From positions 8,979-14,323 of the forward strand of contig JAHDFG010000028.1 of the NCBI GenBank assembly GCA_020628265.1: a stretch of DNA of 5,345 nucleotides, read 5' to 3'. Both the position numbers and the translations under genes were made by a program. The stretch comes from Pseudooctadecabacter sp. Lineage in GTDB: Bacteria; Pseudomonadota; Alphaproteobacteria; Rhodobacterales; Rhodobacteraceae. Below, one piece after another: positions 5,298 to 5,345 of the stretch (position 1 is its first letter; every line of letters begins with the position of its first letter). Below the pieces are notes generated by a model. It saw only the letters and a list, made by a program, of their open reading frames with translations. It was not told where the DNA came from and made no database searches.

Positions 5298-5345
5298 GCC
5301 CCTATAGCTCAGCTGGTAGAGCAACTGATTTGTAATCAGTAGGTC
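5298..5345 (+). tRNA. tRNA-Thr (anticodon TGT), 5' part, cut by the window edge
   Basis: The 5' acceptor strand GCCCCTA (5298-5304) is followed by T8-A9, the D stem GCTC/GAGC (5307-5310 with 5319-5322) enclosing AGCTGGTA, and the anticodon stem ACTGA/TCAGT (5324-5328 with 5336-5340). The 7-base loop TTTGTAA puts TGT at 5331-5333, which reads the threonine codon ACA (and ACG by wobble). The variable loop begins AGGTC, where the window ends. The T arm and 3' acceptor strand, about 28 bases, lie outside, so acceptor pairing cannot be checked. No cover of a pseudogene or insertion is visible in the part present. Confidence 0.95.

Noticed and set aside
5298..5345. tRNA gene as an integration site for a mobile element
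   Set aside because: Only the 5' part is in the window; attachment sites are normally at the 3' end, and no integrase or direct repeat of the tRNA is visible.

Overview
The window looks like chromosomal DNA of a GC-rich alphaproteobacterium, most likely a Rhodobacteraceae (Roseobacter-group) member. I infer this from the GapR/DUF2312 protein (an alphaproteobacterial nucleoid protein), the sequence style of the PhzF-like and sulfotransferase-like proteins, and the compact layout with small gaps and overlaps. This is recognition from memory, not a database search. I see no transposase, CRISPR array, phage gene or clear horizontal-transfer signature, and no obvious new multi-gene defence or metabolic system. 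Most genes look like ordinary chromosomal ones.

Left part (1-1616): the first 23 codons of a leftward gene of the DUF442/BLH phosphatase-like (TIGR01244) family, a 216-base divergent intergenic region, then a rightward 443-aa protein. That protein joins an intact enoyl-CoA hydratase domain to only the tail of a FadB/FadJ-type 3-hydroxyacyl-CoA dehydrogenase, with no Rossmann domain.

Middle (1622-2223): a 72-aa leftward two-helix membrane protein and the rightward gapR gene diverge from a short control region that carries a perfect 12-bp palindrome. The membrane-protein gene converges tail to tail with the hydratase gene (5-base gap). gapR converges with the next leftward gene (11-base gap).

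Right part (2235-5152): four leftward genes, in transcription order a sulfotransferase-like protein, a PhzF-family protein, a small exported Cys-tailed protein and a signal-peptide/coiled-coil/two-helix membrane protein. The first two overlap by 11 bases and the last two by 10. A 65-base gap with a palindrome lies between the pairs, so they are two translationally coupled pairs that may form one operon or two. A plausible promoter lies in front of the sulfotransferase-like gene.

Right end (5298-5345): the 5' two-thirds of a tRNA-Thr(TGT), diverging from that operon and cut by the window edge.
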